Below are positions 7,692-15,242 of a DNA stretch of 54,681 nt, piece by piece. Position numbers and translations under genes: made by a program. The stretch is taken from the IMG/VR virus record IMGVR_UViG_3300034022_000682, positions 1 to 54,681 of that record. The stretch is one strand, 5' to 3'. Under the pieces are notes generated by a model that was not told the DNA's origin, ran no database searches, and saw only the letters and a program-made list of their open reading frames with translations. Every line of letters starts with the position of its first letter. The first letter of the stretch is position 1. Source of the DNA: a virus.

Positions 7692-7709
7692 ATTTAAAAG
7701 ACATTTATT

Positions 7710-8222
7710 ATGCCAAGAATACCAGTAGAAATCATTTATATGCAAATGGCATATCAAACTGCCAAATTAAGTTATGCACAACGACGAAGAGTTGGGTGCA
7801 TCATTGTTAAAGACGAACAAATAGTATCATATGGTTATAACGGAACCCCACATGGATTTGATAATCTATGTGAAGAGGACGATGTTAAGTTTTATGAAAA
7901 TCCAGATATGGCAGTGGTGTTAGAAGAATATGGATATACATGTGAAAATGGATGCTGTACTAAAAAAGATGCTATCACAAAAAGAGAAGTCTTGCATGCA
8001 GAATCAAATGCTATTACCAAGTTAGCAAAATCCACAATGACATCTAATGGTGCAGATCTATACACTACAACTGCACCTTGTTTTGATTGTGCAAAACTAA
8101 TTATCCAAGCAGGAATTAAACGAGTATACTACTCAGAAGACTATCGCGATATGAGCGGTGTCGAATTATTAAATAAAGCTAATATTGAAGTAAAAGAAGT
8201 TATATGTTGGAACGCAGAATAG
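7710..8222 (+). CDS. cd: Deoxycytidylate (dCMP) deaminase
   Basis: The 170-residue protein has the zinc-binding and catalytic motifs of the cytidine/deoxycytidylate deaminase family: H96-A-E98 and P123-C124-F-D-C127. It also has the substrate-side GYNGTPHGFDN near residue 41. It should convert dCMP to dUMP, feeding thymidylate synthesis for phage DNA, as T4 cd does. Length matches the family. An extra Cys-rich insert (CENGCC at about 78-83) may bind a second zinc, as in T4-type enzymes. It is the first gene after a terminator and overlaps the helicase gene by 19 bases. Confidence 0.92.
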   Translation: MPRIPVEIIYMQMAYQTAKLSYAQRRRVGCIIVKDEQIVSYGYNGTPHGFDNLCEEDDVKFYENPDMAVVLEEYGYTCENGCCTKKDAITKREVLHAESNAITKLAKSTMTSNGADLYTTTAPCFDCAKLIIQAGIKRVYYSEDYRDMSGVELLNKANIEVKEVICWNAE

Positions 8223-9934
8223 ATCAAATTATTGACAAAGCGTTAGAGCTTAATACTTTTGGAAAAGACTTTGAATTCAGAAAAGGACAAAGAGAAATTA
8301 TCACTAAGATTTGTGAAACTTATTTAGAGGATCCAGAATCCACGTTAGTAATAGATGCACCAACTGGTGCTGGTAAGTCACTAATAGCTATGTGGTCAGC
8401 TCATATCCTAAAAGAACTAGGTAATAGAGGTTACATGGTGACTAGTGACCTGAGTCTTCAGGATCAGTATGAATCTGATTTCTATAATTATGGTTTGAGA
8501 TGGCCTTCTATTAAAGGTGTAGACAATTACGAATGTTCTGTTAATGGTTTGCCATTTTCATTAGGTGATTGTAAACTCAAAGGAATGGGTTATGAACAAG
8601 CTGAAAAACTACCATGTTATAATTCATGTGAATACCTACAAAATAGACGCAGAGCTATCGATCAACCTATTGCGCTTCTTAATTATTCATTTTGGTTAAT
8701 TCAAAGAAATTATGTTGAGGCTAAAATGTTGCAAGACGATAGACCAGTTCCATTTGAGCAAAGAGATTTTGTCTTCTTTGATGAAGCACACCGAATTGAT
8801 GACATAGTTCAAAGTCACTTTAGTCCACGTATTGAACCTGGATTAGTTGAGAGAATGATGACTTTAAATCGTTTTGCTAGCAAGCAAGGATTTCAAGAAG
8901 CTTCTTATACTAAGAACAAAATACAATCATTAGTCAATCACATGATGGTTGGTGGCAAGAACGATGTGTTTACTGCGATGAGTGAATTCGAAAGAATTCT
9001 ACATGGTTTTGGTAAAGTTAGACAAGTTGCCAATAAAATGGCTAAGAAAAGATATGGAACTGCAGGTGTACCTAAAGATTGGCAAACTGCATTTGGACAT
9101 TTCGATAGACTTAAAGATGTACATTGTAAAGTAGAAGATTATTTAAGCCTAATCAAAGAAGTTGGTATAGATAAAATGGTTCTCGATCAAAACGAACATG
9201 AAGCAAAATTCATGTGTGTTGAAGAGAGCTTAATGATTAATAAGTATCTTCACGAAAAGGCAAACTTCAAAGTATTTATGAGTGCCACTATTGGTGATCC
9301 TAGAGCTTTTGTAAAAATCATGGGAATTAAGAATGCCAAGTTTATTAGAATGGACAATGCATTTAACTATGACAAATCTCCAGTAGTTTTTGTTAATCGT
9401 CACAAGCTTTCATTTAGAGAGCGTGAAGAAAGTTTACCTAAAGTTGTAGAGATAATGGATCAAATCATAAGCAAGCATAAAGGACAGCGTGGTATTATTC
9501 ACTGTGGATCTTATGAGTTTATGAACTATATTCAGTCTAAAAGTAAACACACTTTTAGATTAATGAACTATGAAAATTCTAAACAAAAAGCAGAAGTGCT
9601 TGAACTGTTTAAGAAAAAAGAAGATGCAGTATTAATGGGTCCTTCATTATTAGAGGGACTAGATTTAAAAGATGATACTAGTAGATTTCAAATATTTTTT
9701 AAAGTACCATATCCGTCATTAGGCGATCCTTTGATTAAAGCTAAAATGCAAACATCAAATGAGTGGTATGATTGGAAAACTGGAATTAGTATAATGCAAG
9801 GTGTCGGAAGATCAGTTAGAAGTAAAGACGATTGGGCAGTAACTTATGTTCTGGATGCTTGCTTTAGAAGCTTGATAAATAAGCCAGGGTTCTTCCCTCC
9901 AAGTTTTATGGAACGAATAAAAACGATTAAATAA
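8204..9934 (+). CDS. XPD/DinG-type superfamily 2 helicase with probable Fe-S cluster
   Basis: The 576-residue protein has Walker A APTGAGKS at 52-59, a DEAH box at 193-196 (FFDEAHRIDD), MSATIGDP in the middle, and a C-terminal motif VI QGVGRSVRSKDD. Between motifs I and II lie four cysteines (C111, C123, C138, C142) in the position of the 4Fe-4S domain of XPD/DinG/Rad3 helicases. These enzymes unwind 5'-3' and act in repair or R-loop and recombination-intermediate removal. The start ATG 8204 overlaps the deaminase gene and gives a full-length N-terminus before the Q-like motif FRKGQRE. The role in this phage is inferred. Confidence 0.85.
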   Translation: MLERRIDQIIDKALELNTFGKDFEFRKGQREIITKICETYLEDPESTLVIDAPTGAGKSLIAMWSAHILKELGNRGYMVTSDLSLQDQYESDFYNYGLRWPSIKGVDNYECSVNGLPFSLGDCKLKGMGYEQAEKLPCYNSCEYLQNRRRAIDQPIALLNYSFWLIQRNYVEAKMLQDDRPVPFEQRDFVFFDEAHRIDDIVQSHFSPRIEPGLVERMMTLNRFASKQGFQEASYTKNKIQSLVNHMMVGGKNDVFTAMSEFERILHGFGKVRQVANKMAKKRYGTAGVPKDWQTAFGHFDRLKDVHCKVEDYLSLIKEVGIDKMVLDQNEHEAKFMCVEESLMINKYLHEKANFKVFMSATIGDPRAFVKIMGIKNAKFIRMDNAFNYDKSPVVFVNRHKLSFREREESLPKVVEIMDQIISKHKGQRGIIHCGSYEFMNYIQSKSKHTFRLMNYENSKQKAEVLELFKKKEDAVLMGPSLLEGLDLKDDTSRFQIFFKVPYPSLGDPLIKAKMQTSNEWYDWKTGISIMQGVGRSVRSKDDWAVTYVLDACFRSLINKPGFFPPSFMERIKTIK

Positions 9935-9941
9935 TAAACAT

Positions 9942-10172
9942 ATGGGATTTAACAAATTAATTTTACCGGATATCGAAAGACTTAAAAGTCATTTAGCAGA
10001 TTTAGGTGAAGAAGAGTTCGGCAAACATTGGTTAAGACGACTACAAAAAGCTGATGCAATTATGGGATCTGTCGAATCTGACAAGTTTCTTAAACCTTTT
10101 ACAGATAAAGCGTATAATGAAAGTAAATTAATATTTGCGCAAAATGAAAATTTTACAGAGATTAAAAAATAA
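9942..10172 (+). CDS. Small hypothetical protein
   Basis: A 76-residue protein begins MGFNKLILPDIERLKSHLAD, 7 bases after the helicase stop. It is charged, probably all-helical, with no Cys, membrane or signal features. I do not recognise it. The spacing suggests co-transcription with the helicase. Confidence 0.6.
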   Translation: MGFNKLILPDIERLKSHLADLGEEEFGKHWLRRLQKADAIMGSVESDKFLKPFTDKAYNESKLIFAQNENFTEIKK

Positions 10173-10176
10173 ATTT

Positions 10177-10806
10177 ATGTCTAAAGAACAAAAAACTGGA
10201 AATCGCCAATTTTATGTTTGGATTAAATCCGAGCGAATTGGTCAAATTGTAGAAGTTGCTGAAGTACAAGATGATGCAGCTTGGTTAAAATTTACTGATG
10301 GAACTCAATGTAATAGCGAAATCACTAACGAGTACTTATTGCCTGCATCTTCAGAAGATCAAGCTAATATGATTGCTAAGGATTTTGGTGGAATTACAAC
10401 ATTCACAAATCAATCAATAGAAGATGCAACACCAACTAGACCTCGTAGAGATCTTGAACCGGTTGATGCAACACCTGTTAGACCACGGAGAGATCCTGAA
10501 AGTGAAGAAGTTAACGTGATGCGTGAGATGCTTAGAAAAATGAGTACTAAGAATAAGGCTGATATGCCTATTAAGATTAATATTCCTTCTAAAGAAATCT
10601 ATGCTTTGCTTAAGGATCAAATGGACATTACTAAAAAGGACTTAAATAGTCAAATTATTGCTCTTGTAGAGGATCAGATAGATAATCAGAGAGACAGCTT
10701 AAAAGAACAAGTAGAATCATTTATTAACAATTATTATAATGGAAAACCAAACACAACAAGTAGAGGAAACTCAAGTACAGGAGAATCAACAGATTCCGAA
10801 TCGTAG
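10177..10806 (+). CDS. Hypothetical protein with a Pro/Arg repeat
   Basis: I choose ATG 10177 (MSKEQKTGNRQFYVW), 4 bases after the upstream stop, giving 209 residues. Earlier in-frame starts (TTG 10135, ATG 10144) overlap the previous gene. The first about 70 residues look like a small beta domain (YVWIKSERIGQIVEV..AAWLKF). A duplicated segment, DATPTRPRRD and DATPVRPRRD, follows at about 88-110. The C-terminal half is helical and coiled-coil-like, ending in a Ser/Thr-rich tail. The last 68 bases overlap the next gene in another frame. Function unknown; a structural or assembly role is possible. Confidence 0.6.
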   Translation: MSKEQKTGNRQFYVWIKSERIGQIVEVAEVQDDAAWLKFTDGTQCNSEITNEYLLPASSEDQANMIAKDFGGITTFTNQSIEDATPTRPRRDLEPVDATPVRPRRDPESEEVNVMREMLRKMSTKNKADMPIKINIPSKEIYALLKDQMDITKKDLNSQIIALVEDQIDNQRDSLKEQVESFINNYYNGKPNTTSRGNSSTGESTDSES

Positions 10807-11158
10807 AGAACGTCGTTACAGACTGAAACAACAAGGTGTATTGAAATACCTTAGTAAACTTTCTTTTTTAAACCCAGTTGCGGTAAATTATCGTGCAGAA
10901 AATCTTAAAGTGGGTCAAAGAATTCAGGACATTCTTCGTGAAAGAAATGAAAAACAATGGGAAGAGACTTTCATGGATAAATTAGAAAAAATGAAAGAAA
11001 CATGGTATGAGATTGGTTATAATGCCGAAGAGATTACAATGTTAGAAGAGGCTTCAGCTATTCACTTCGCTAAGAATAAGGCAACTTATCGCGAAGATAA
11101 AAAAGAAGCTAGAGAATTAATGAATAAAGCTAAAGCTAGTTTAGCTTCTAGAAAATAA
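10739..11158 (+). CDS. Hypothetical basic/helical protein
   Basis: The 139-residue protein starts at ATG 10739 inside the end of the previous gene (68-base overlap). The N-terminus is Gln/Glu-rich (MENQTQQVEETQVQENQQ), followed by a basic stretch RRERRYRLKQQG and a helical, mixed-charge body. No family is recognised. No later ATG would retain the basic segment, so the overlap is probably real. Confidence 0.6.
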   Translation: MENQTQQVEETQVQENQQIPNRRERRYRLKQQGVLKYLSKLSFLNPVAVNYRAENLKVGQRIQDILRERNEKQWEETFMDKLEKMKETWYEIGYNAEEITMLEEASAIHFAKNKATYREDKKEARELMNKAKASLASRK

Positions 11159-11166
11159 GATAATCT

Positions 11167-11487
11167 ATGTTAAGTATCGGTATTGAGCCAGCAGATAATG
11201 GCGTTATAAAAACATTAGTTGATGACAATGTAAATGGTGGTGGTGAAGAATTCGAATCTAGACAAGTCTACGAATTCGAAGGACCGATGAAACGTTCTAA
11301 TCAAATAAAATTCTTTAGGGATTTGATATTTGATTTAGGAATTGATGTTGGAACAGAACTTGATCCAGATCACGTTCAGGTTACAATAGGTTGGGGTACT
11401 CAATATCGAGGCTCAGAGACCGAAATAAAAAATAAGATCCAATCTTTACAAAAAGAAATTAAAAGGTTGGAATCTATGCTATCATAA
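11167..11487 (+). CDS. Small hypothetical protein with C-terminal coiled coil
   Basis: The 106-residue protein has a mixed acidic front half (VKTL..., GGGEEFESRQVYEFEGP) and a clear heptad-like end (EIKNKIQSLQKEIKRLESMLS). It begins 8 bases after the upstream stop and its own stop shares a base with the next ATG (TAATG). The arrangement suggests translational coupling. No family is recognised. Confidence 0.6.
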   Translation: MLSIGIEPADNGVIKTLVDDNVNGGGEEFESRQVYEFEGPMKRSNQIKFFRDLIFDLGIDVGTELDPDHVQVTIGWGTQYRGSETEIKNKIQSLQKEIKRLESMLS

Positions 11488-11888
11488 TGAATTTAAAAAT
11501 AGAAGGTGTTTGGTGTAAAACTAGGACAGAATTTGATAAACTATCTAAAGGTGGTAATTATGATCTGACCGTGTCTTACTATGACATTTTTAATCGCTTG
11601 GTTAAAAGTGATCCTGATAATGCCGAACCTTCTAATATAATTATTTCTATTTACATTAGAAAAGCAATTGAAAAAGCATTAATGGATCTTGATGGACAAC
11701 CGGAAGTCAAGATCCTTTATATGTTTAAAACCTTAAGTGCAGAAACAGTATCTAATTTTAGATTGTTTGTAAACGAAATGGTAGAAAATGAATGTGAACT
11801 AGATTTACTAGTTGTCAATAGATGTGACTTTCCTAAAACTGGCGTATTAAGTAAATTTGATAATGTTAGATTTTTAGATAATGATTAA
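11487..11888 (+). CDS. Hypothetical protein
   Basis: The 133-residue protein starts in a TAATG overlap with the previous gene and overlaps the next gene by 8 bases. It begins MNLKIEGVWCKTRTEFDKLS and appears alpha/beta, with hydrophobic strands (NIIISIYI, VKILYMF, ELDLLVVNRCDF). I do not recognise it. Tight coupling on both sides supports it as a real gene. Confidence 0.6.
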   Translation: MNLKIEGVWCKTRTEFDKLSKGGNYDLTVSYYDIFNRLVKSDPDNAEPSNIIISIYIRKAIEKALMDLDGQPEVKILYMFKTLSAETVSNFRLFVNEMVENECELDLLVVNRCDFPKTGVLSKFDNVRFLDND

Positions 11889-12480
11889 GCATCAACTCTT
11901 TTCAAAGGGTGATCAAATCCATGCCCTTATTTCAACTACTCAGCAACCTAATCTTTTAATTCCGGTTAGAGCAACTATTTATGACGTTAAATTCGATGAC
12001 GTTAATCCACAATATCAAGTCAGAGTTAAAAAATTCTACGATCAAGTTTACTTCTTAAAGAAGAATCTTTTTGGTGGTAGATTTATAAAAGACTTCGAAG
12101 GTAGAGATACCAAAATAAATTTAAAAAGAGCACTATATCCAACTGTAGATGATATTGAAACCAATATCTTTAATGGTGATAAATGGAAACAATACTTAAT
12201 TATAGTTGACTCTGTATTTTGTACGAGAACTCGGGCTGAACAAGAAACCCTGTTTAATAATATCCAAACCTTTCATATAGAAATGAAACTCAAAGAACTA
12301 TATGAGCTTGTCAATCGTACTGTCTATAAAGATGGTGAATTTTATTGGCATACCAAAGGTGAATATGTAAAATCTTTACAGAAATTTTTAGGAGATAAAT
12401 ACCCTAAAGATCCTAAATGGTCTGACGCTTTACTTTATAGACCAGAAACCGACGAAATGGACAACGTGGAGTGGGTTTAA
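11881..12480 (+). CDS. Hypothetical protein
   Basis: The 199-residue protein starts MIKHQLFSKGDQIHALIS and includes a beta-rich first third (VRATIYDVKFDDVNPQYQVRVKKFYDQVYFLKK). Helical, aromatic-rich regions follow (FYWHTKGEYVKSLQKFLGDKYP). No motif is recognised. It closes the block of unknown genes before the tail cluster and is followed by a promoter-like box. Confidence 0.6.
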   Translation: MIKHQLFSKGDQIHALISTTQQPNLLIPVRATIYDVKFDDVNPQYQVRVKKFYDQVYFLKKNLFGGRFIKDFEGRDTKINLKRALYPTVDDIETNIFNGDKWKQYLIIVDSVFCTRTRAEQETLFNNIQTFHIEMKLKELYELVNRTVYKDGEFYWHTKGEYVKSLQKFLGDKYPKDPKWSDALLYRPETDEMDNVEWV

Positions 12481-12504
12481 TATATTATCCTACCATATAA
12501 GGTA

Positions 12505-12516
12505 GATATATATAAA
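12505..12516 (+). promoter_or_regulatory. Putative late promoter GATATATATAAA
   Basis: The box begins 28 bases before the ATG at 12533. A 5-bp hairpin (CTACC 12490-12494 with GGTAG 12501-12505, loop ATATAA) abuts it on the upstream side. It lies at the boundary between the unknown block and the tail genes. Confidence 0.55.
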
Positions 12517-12532
12517 AAAAACATTCATTCAT

Positions 12533-14386
12533 ATGCCGTTAGGAATTGTAGATGACGCAAACTTTATTTTTAAGAAAGCACTTAATGTTGTAGACAAAAC
12601 AACAGGTTTACCTGTGACTCAGTTTGTTTATGAAGATACTAAGTCTGGTAAAAAAGTAAAAACTAAAAAAGAGAAAAAGGGTGCGGTAAATCAATCTCAA
12701 GCTAAACCAGTTGATACAGCTGGTACAGCGCAAACTACATTAAGTGAAGATAATACTACTGCTAAACGAGAACGTCCCGGTCAATCATTATATCCTGTGG
12801 ATGGTGTTGATTCAAAATCATATAAGGTAGATACTGTTGTATCTGGTTCTGATCCTAAAAAAGTTACATACGAAGATACGGGTGATACAGTTACTTTAGG
12901 AAAAGCACCTCGAAGTTTATTTAATAATTGGACTTTGCATAGATACGCTAATAGATCTGGTGTTGTAAATTACAGTTTGAATCCAACTAACGGTGCTGAT
13001 TATAATAAACCTGTTTTTAGGGGATTTGGCGATACTAATTCAATGAATCCTACTGCTAAAAATATAGTAGAATACTCTAAACTTACTGGTGGTGAAGGAT
13101 TCGCTTATAACTTTAGTGACTTTATTCAGATGGAACACTACGGCCAAATATCTAATGATTATTTAATTACTCTTAGAAGATTTGCGCATCCAGTGCCCGA
13201 TGATATATTATCGCCTCAAAGACAAGGTGCAGATGGAAAACCGCCAGTAGATAATAGTGAACCTGATTTGGCTAGAGCAGTAACTTGGTTATCGCCAGCT
13301 TTAGGAAATGATTTAAAAGAAATACTTAAATTCCAAATGGGATTTAATTGGGAAGAAGCAAAATCTAAACTTCAAGAAGCTGAATCTAAAGAAGCTGATA
13401 GAGGTGAATTAGGTGCAAAAATCGATGCAAGTCCTACAGCTTCTGCAATAGAATCTGGTTTAAATGGATTTACAGCAACTCAAGCTAGACAAATTAAAAA
13501 TACTGGAGGTAACCACGATTACGCTAAAGAAACATATCCTAACAAAGTTTTTGGACCACTTAATATTATTGATAATGTTTTAGCAAGACAAGCTGGTTTA
13601 AAATTTGAACAGGAATTTAAATTAAATTTCATATATGAACTTAAAGCATTTCCTGGTACTAGTCCTAAAGTTGCATTTATGGATACTCTTGCAAACGTTT
13701 TAGCACTTACATATAATAATGCACCATTCTGGGGTGGAGCTGTAAGATTCAGTGGTACTGGTAAAACTGGTAAACCATTTGGAGATATGAGTAAATTAGC
13801 ATCTGGAGATTATGCTGGTTATATTGGATCTATTGCTGATAAATTAGCAGGTATGGGTGGAAACTTTTTGGATCAATTAAAGAAAACTGCTTCTAATATT
13901 GGAAGTGGCGCAGGAATTAATAAAATATTAGGAGATTCTAGTATTCTTGAAAATATTGTTGGTGGTGGACTTATGAAATTATTAGGTGGACCAAGTGGAG
14001 GTACAATTATTAATGCGTTCTTAACTGGTGATCCAACTGGACAATGGCATGTAACAATAGGAAATCCAATGAATCCTATTATGGTTTGTGGAAACTTATG
14101 TTTACAAAACAGTCAAGTTAGTTTCGAAGGACCTTTAGGTTTTGAAGGTTTTCCAACAAAAATGAAAGTTGAAATCACATTAAAACCCGGAAGACCAAGA
14201 GATAAAACTGAAATCGAATCTATGTTTAATGCAGGTCGAGGTAGAATGTATTTACAACCATCATGGGGTAAAGGTTCAGAAATGGATATTAACGCTATGG
14301 TTAACATTGATGCATATGGCGGAAAATCTGGTCAAAGTAAAAATGCACCGTACTTAAGTAGACTATCTGATATGTCTGCAGGATAA
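12533..14386 (+). CDS. Tail tube/baseplate-associated structural protein
   Basis: The 617-residue protein opens the tail block. Its N-terminal 100 residues are low-complexity and Lys-rich. The core contains EYSKLTGGEGFAYNFSDFIQ and LITLRRFAHPVPDD. The C-terminal region has GQWHVTIGNPMNPIMVCGNL and FPTKMKVEITLKPGRPRDKTEIESMFNAGRGRMY, a pattern of tube-like or tube-cap proteins at the hub-tube junction (T4 gp48/gp54 position). A Gly/Ala-rich segment lies at about 415-500. Inference from context and pattern: baseplate-tube connector. A purely structural role of another kind is possible. Confidence 0.6.
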   Translation: MPLGIVDDANFIFKKALNVVDKTTGLPVTQFVYEDTKSGKKVKTKKEKKGAVNQSQAKPVDTAGTAQTTLSEDNTTAKRERPGQSLYPVDGVDSKSYKVDTVVSGSDPKKVTYEDTGDTVTLGKAPRSLFNNWTLHRYANRSGVVNYSLNPTNGADYNKPVFRGFGDTNSMNPTAKNIVEYSKLTGGEGFAYNFSDFIQMEHYGQISNDYLITLRRFAHPVPDDILSPQRQGADGKPPVDNSEPDLARAVTWLSPALGNDLKEILKFQMGFNWEEAKSKLQEAESKEADRGELGAKIDASPTASAIESGLNGFTATQARQIKNTGGNHDYAKETYPNKVFGPLNIIDNVLARQAGLKFEQEFKLNFIYELKAFPGTSPKVAFMDTLANVLALTYNNAPFWGGAVRFSGTGKTGKPFGDMSKLASGDYAGYIGSIADKLAGMGGNFLDQLKKTASNIGSGAGINKILGDSSILENIVGGGLMKLLGGPSGGTIINAFLTGDPTGQWHVTIGNPMNPIMVCGNLCLQNSQVSFEGPLGFEGFPTKMKVEITLKPGRPRDKTEIESMFNAGRGRMYLQPSWGKGSEMDINAMVNIDAYGGKSGQSKNAPYLSRLSDMSAG

Positions 14387-14400
14387 AATAATATATTAAT

Positions 14401-15237
14401 ATGAATTTTAAAATATTTAAAAATAAAAAGACTAGTACTAATGAAGATAAACTTTTATTGGCTCAACCAACTATGCTTTTTGGTAGTTTAGATCCTGAAG
14501 AGTATACTTTAGTCGCTACACATATAGTTAAAGATGATGAGATAGTAAGACCTGATTTATTAGCTGTACAATATTATGGATCAGATGCTGGTCTAGATAT
14601 TATTTTAAAATTTAATGGTATCTCAGATCCGTTTTCTATTATGCCAGGTGAGACTATATATGTGCCTTTAGATACTATTCCATATTATAAGTTAGATTCT
14701 CCTGGTATGTACGAAGAGAACCCAATTAAGCAACAATTTATAGATACAAAAAGATTAAGTAAAACTGATCAACGAAGAATAGAAGCACTTAAGAAAAAAT
14801 ATAACAAAGAAACTTTATTGCCGCCTAATGTTATACCTGTCGGTAAAAAGAATTACGAATTTGATGGAACCATGGTTAGATTAGGTATGCATGCGCAAAC
14901 AGATCCTGTAGTTAATGCTATTTTATCTGATATAAATGGTAATGATAGTGTTATTAAAACTAAAAATATAACACCAGAACTTATTATTGATACCGCTGAT
15001 AATTCACAAGTAACTAATACGCCTATTAATGATGCAGTTTCATTTGAAGATGCATTGATTAAAAACTCAGGTGTTAAAGGCGCAGGAACTGGTAGTGGAG
15101 CCGGAGCTGGAGCTGGTAGTGGAACTGAAAAAACTGACAAAGCAGATAATCTTGGAGGTGGTAAACCAGATGGAAGTGCACCTGCTAACAAAGACAATAA
15201 TCCTACCAATAACCCAGATTCACCTTGCTCTAAATAA
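14401..15237 (+). CDS. 53: Baseplate wedge protein, gp53-like (LysM-type)
   Basis: The 278-residue protein has a LysM-like segment at about 56-90 (VQYYGSDAGLDIILKFNG..IMPGETIYVP), the feature that characterises T4 gp53-type wedge proteins. gp53 joins wedges around the hub. A basic helix follows at about 115-140. The C-terminal 60 residues are a disordered Gly/Ala/Ser/Pro/Asn tail rich in GAGSGAGAGAG-type sequence, unusual for the family. It lies between a tube-like gene and the hub gene. Confidence 0.75.
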   Translation: MNFKIFKNKKTSTNEDKLLLAQPTMLFGSLDPEEYTLVATHIVKDDEIVRPDLLAVQYYGSDAGLDIILKFNGISDPFSIMPGETIYVPLDTIPYYKLDSPGMYEENPIKQQFIDTKRLSKTDQRRIEALKKKYNKETLLPPNVIPVGKKNYEFDGTMVRLGMHAQTDPVVNAILSDINGNDSVIKTKNITPELIIDTADNSQVTNTPINDAVSFEDALIKNSGVKGAGTGSGAGAGAGSGTEKTDKADNLGGGKPDGSAPANKDNNPTNNPDSPCSK

Positions 15238-15242
15238 TAAAT

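Noticed and set aside
10135-10176. Upstream starts (TTG 10135, ATG 10144) for the 10177 gene
   Set aside because: They overlap the previous gene by about 30 bases, while ATG 10177 sits 4 bases after its stop, like most genes here.
14853-15209. 118-codon open frame on the minus strand
   Set aside because: Antisense to the low-complexity Gly/Ala/Pro end of the gp53-like gene; the Pro/Ala/Leu-rich product is a composition artefact.
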